This document shows positions 5,496-5,624 of a stretch of DNA of 5,624 bases, piece by piece. The notes under the pieces were generated by a model that saw nothing but the letters and a program-made list of their open reading frames with translations, was not told the origin of the DNA and did not search any database. The translations under genes were made by a program, and so were the position numbers. Position 1 is the stretch's first letter, and the number at the start of each line of letters is the position of its first letter. Origin of the DNA: Candidatus Zixiibacteriota bacterium (GTDB taxonomy: Bacteria; Zixibacteria; MSB-5A5; GN15; FEB-12); assembly GCA_023132995.1 (NCBI GenBank), contig JAGLXI010000127.1, positions 1-5,624 of the forward strand, given 5' to 3'.

Positions 5496-5624
5496 ATGAA
5501 TGATGAGATGGAAGACAAACGTCGAGCAAACGAGATCAAACTGACCGCCGAAGTCAGTTGCGCCGGTTGAGCGTCCAAGTTGTCGCCAAAGTTGTTGGCA
5601 GAGGCGCTGGAGACCCTTCCGGAA
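5496..5624 (+). CDS. selD: Selenide, water dikinase (selenophosphate synthetase), selenocysteine form, N-terminal part only
   Basis: SelD makes selenophosphate from selenide and ATP in the cytoplasm, the selenium donor for selenocysteine and selenouridine synthesis. The visible 43 codons run off the right edge; the full protein is normally about 340-350 residues. The frame reads KLTAEVSCAG, an in-frame TGA (5568-5570), then ASKLSPKLLAEALETLPE. This matches the SelD active-site region: TGA (residue 25) sits where E. coli has Cys17, and K28 corresponds to the catalytic Lys20, followed by the shared S-P-K. TGA is therefore read as selenocysteine, giving a CAGU motif. Candidate starts are ATG 5496 and ATG 5508, neither with a strong ribosome site; a TAA at 5490 closes the frame upstream. 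A gene caller using TGA as stop would miss or truncate this gene. A near-consensus promoter precedes it. Confidence 0.85.
5568..5607 (+). promoter_or_regulatory. Candidate bacterial SECIS element directly after the UGA codon
   Basis: GCCAA (5585-5589) pairs with TTGGC (5595-5599) around the 5-nt loop AGTTG, whose second base is G followed by U. A lower stem pairs 5571-5575 with 5603-5607 (one G-U). The apical loop begins 19 nt after the UGA. Known bacterial SECIS hairpins need a short upper stem, a G in the first two loop positions and roughly 16-37 nt between UGA and loop, so this one fits. By family, SelB with Sec-tRNA binds it to recode UGA. Confidence 0.6.

Overview
The window looks like chromosomal DNA of a free-living, Gram-negative bacterium with moderately high GC. 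The gene content is a putative lipoprotein with carboxypeptidase-regulatory-like and DNRLRE-type domains, a MshEN/receiver/HD multidomain protein, an ECF sigma/anti-sigma pair, and a selenocysteine-type SelD. This mix fits a deep-branching environmental lineage, for example FCB-group or Zixibacteria-like, or a deltaproteobacterial relative. That placement is inference only; no rRNA or other phylogenetic marker is present.

Layout, left to right. (1) Positions 1-232 hold the tail, or a decayed remnant, of a + strand gene and a strong intrinsic terminator at 132-173. (2) Positions 233-1393 (-) encode a secreted or lipid-anchored protein with its own sigma70-type promoter (TTGACG/TATCTT, 1434-1462). 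That promoter shows the longer TTG-started reading of the ORF is wrong. (3) A divergent gap leads to a small + ORF (1577-1678), which overlaps by TGATG a 649-residue protein (1678-3627). The large protein has an MshEN domain, a degenerate receiver, a degenerate HD-GYP-like domain and a second degenerate receiver. (4) The convergent junction 3628-3731 holds a REP-like palindromic repeat. (5) A three-gene - strand operon is read from right to left: a 51-residue hydrophobic small protein (5262-5107), an ECF sigma factor (5107-4520) and a membrane-anchored zinc anti-sigma factor (4523-3732). Both junctions overlap (1 nt TGATG, then 4 nt ATGA), which suggests translational coupling. (6) A divergent intergenic region of about 230 bp carries a near-consensus + promoter (TTGACT-N17-TATAAT). 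(7) The right edge holds the first 43 codons of selD, with an in-frame UGA at the catalytic position followed by a hairpin that fits bacterial SECIS rules.

How the genes may work together. The anti-sigma factor has the same Cys-26-His-4-Cys-3-Cys spacing as the thiol-switch anti-sigma RsrA, so this ECF pair may sense thiol oxidation. It lies head-to-head with a selenoprotein SelD, giving a possible redox/selenium neighbourhood. The most notable items are the selenocysteine selD, which a standard gene caller would miss, the coupled 51-residue membrane-type ORF at the head of the sigma operon, and the MshEN protein whose signalling domains have lost most catalytic or phosphoacceptor residues.
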